Source: Ottowia thiooxydans DSM 14619
Lineage (GTDB): Bacteria > Pseudomonadota > Gammaproteobacteria > Burkholderiales > Burkholderiaceae_C
Direction: 5' to 3'
Length of the DNA: 64,000 nucleotides
Assembly (NCBI RefSeq): GCF_000422885.1
Contig: NZ_AUGX01000010.1
Coordinates: 124,001 to 188,000, forward strand
Below the pieces are notes generated by a model. The model had not been told where the DNA came from. It saw only the letters and a program-made list of their open reading frames with translations, and ran no database searches. Shown here piece by piece: positions 63,701-64,000 of the stretch; within the stretch, counting starts at the first letter, position 1, and each line of letters opens with the position of its first letter. Both the position numbers and the translations under genes were made by a program.

Positions 63701-64000
63701 TGCAGCGGCGCACCTTTCTCGGCCTTTCGGGCGCTGCGCTCGGGCTGGGCGGCTGCGAGCAGCCTGCACCCGTGGAAGGCGGCTTCACGGGCATCAATGT
63801 TCAGCGTGGCCATGCGCTGCGCGAGCTGCGTCAAATTCCTGAGCCACAGACCACGCGCCGAACGCAAATCCTCATCGCAGGGGGTGGCGTTGCTGGCTTG
63901 GCGGCCGCTCGCGCGCTGCGCCAACGAGGCATAGAGGATTTTGCGCTCTTGGAGATGGAAGATGGCGCTGGCGGAAACGCCAGAGCGGGGAAGTTAGGCG
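63700..64000 (+). CDS. Tat-exported FAD/NAD(P)-binding protein (3' end beyond window)
   Basis: The first 100 residues are visible. MQRRTFLGLSGAALGLGGCE is a twin-arginine signal with a lipobox (LGGC), then comes a dinucleotide-binding loop ILIAGGGVAGLAAARALRQR and LLEMEDGAGGNARAG, the start of an amine-oxidase/protoporphyrinogen-oxidase-like fold. The ATG overlaps the synthase stop by one base (TGATG). In this setting it may oxidise a polyamine product in the periplasm, which is inference. Confidence 0.85.
   Translation, partial: MQRRTFLGLSGAALGLGGCEQPAPVEGGFTGINVQRGHALRELRQIPEPQTTRRTQILIAGGGVAGLAAARALRQRGIEDFALLEMEDGAGGNARAGKLG

Overview
The window reads as chromosomal DNA of a betaproteobacterium, most likely Burkholderiales/Comamonadaceae. 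Grounds: high GC, three periplasmic Bug (TctC-type) solute-binding proteins, a guaB-guaA pair, the ratA-rnfH/smpB divergon, an intracellular PHB depolymerase, and intergenic repeats of a style familiar from Comamonadaceae. I see no tRNA, rRNA or CRISPR array. One degenerate IS5-family transposase is present.

Layout. 1-5.3 kb: a cut-off DUF6172 gene; an XRE-cupin regulator divergent from a small catabolic cassette (tautomerase, alpha/beta hydrolase, Bug receptor); an IS5 ruin; a glutaminase. 5.7-13.4 kb: a secreted hydrolase; a self-inhibited Fic protein; a flavin reductase-mesX-mesD methionine synthase cluster; a two-gene unknown operon (polytopic membrane protein plus an exported protein with a duplicated CxxC domain). 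13.6-21.7 kb: a LysR regulator divergent from a dead-hydrolase/MexEF-OprN-type RND pump operon, laid out like Burkholderia ceoR-llpE-ceoAB-opcM. 22-29.2 kb: an M14 deacylase with a Bug receptor; tatD; a TetR-controlled locus with flavin reductase, luciferase-like monooxygenase and Bug receptor, carrying two matching operators; a VOC protein.

29.2-37.5 kb looks like accessory DNA abutting the 3' end of guaA: gene stumps, a DUF6933 gene, a 1185-residue TPR protein, and a MazG-like pyrophosphohydrolase next to an 805-residue protein joining a nuclease-like domain, a DUF2075 helicase and a LexA/S24-like peptidase domain. This pair is a good candidate defence module.

37.5-55.9 kb is mostly core: guaA, guaB, rnfH, ratA, smpB, a sterol-desaturase-like protein, a deacetylase, a beta-propeller, rsuA, orn, an M48 protease, a pterin dehydratase, rsgA, an MCE (Mla-like) transporter lacking its ATPase, phaZ and a lone rnfB.

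55.9-64 kb carries two adjoining, poorly understood modules. The first is an amidoligase-type pair (circularly permuted ATP-grasp and alpha-E protein) preceded by a strong sigma-54 promoter and NtrC-like enhancer sites, implying control by nitrogen limitation. The second is a polyamine/membrane module: AdoMet decarboxylase, SPFH-SHOCT protein, DUF4178 zinc-ribbon membrane protein, DUF350 protein, membrane-embedded aminopropyltransferase, and the start of a Tat-exported FAD protein. I regard this end of the window and the MazG-helicase pair as the most interesting parts.
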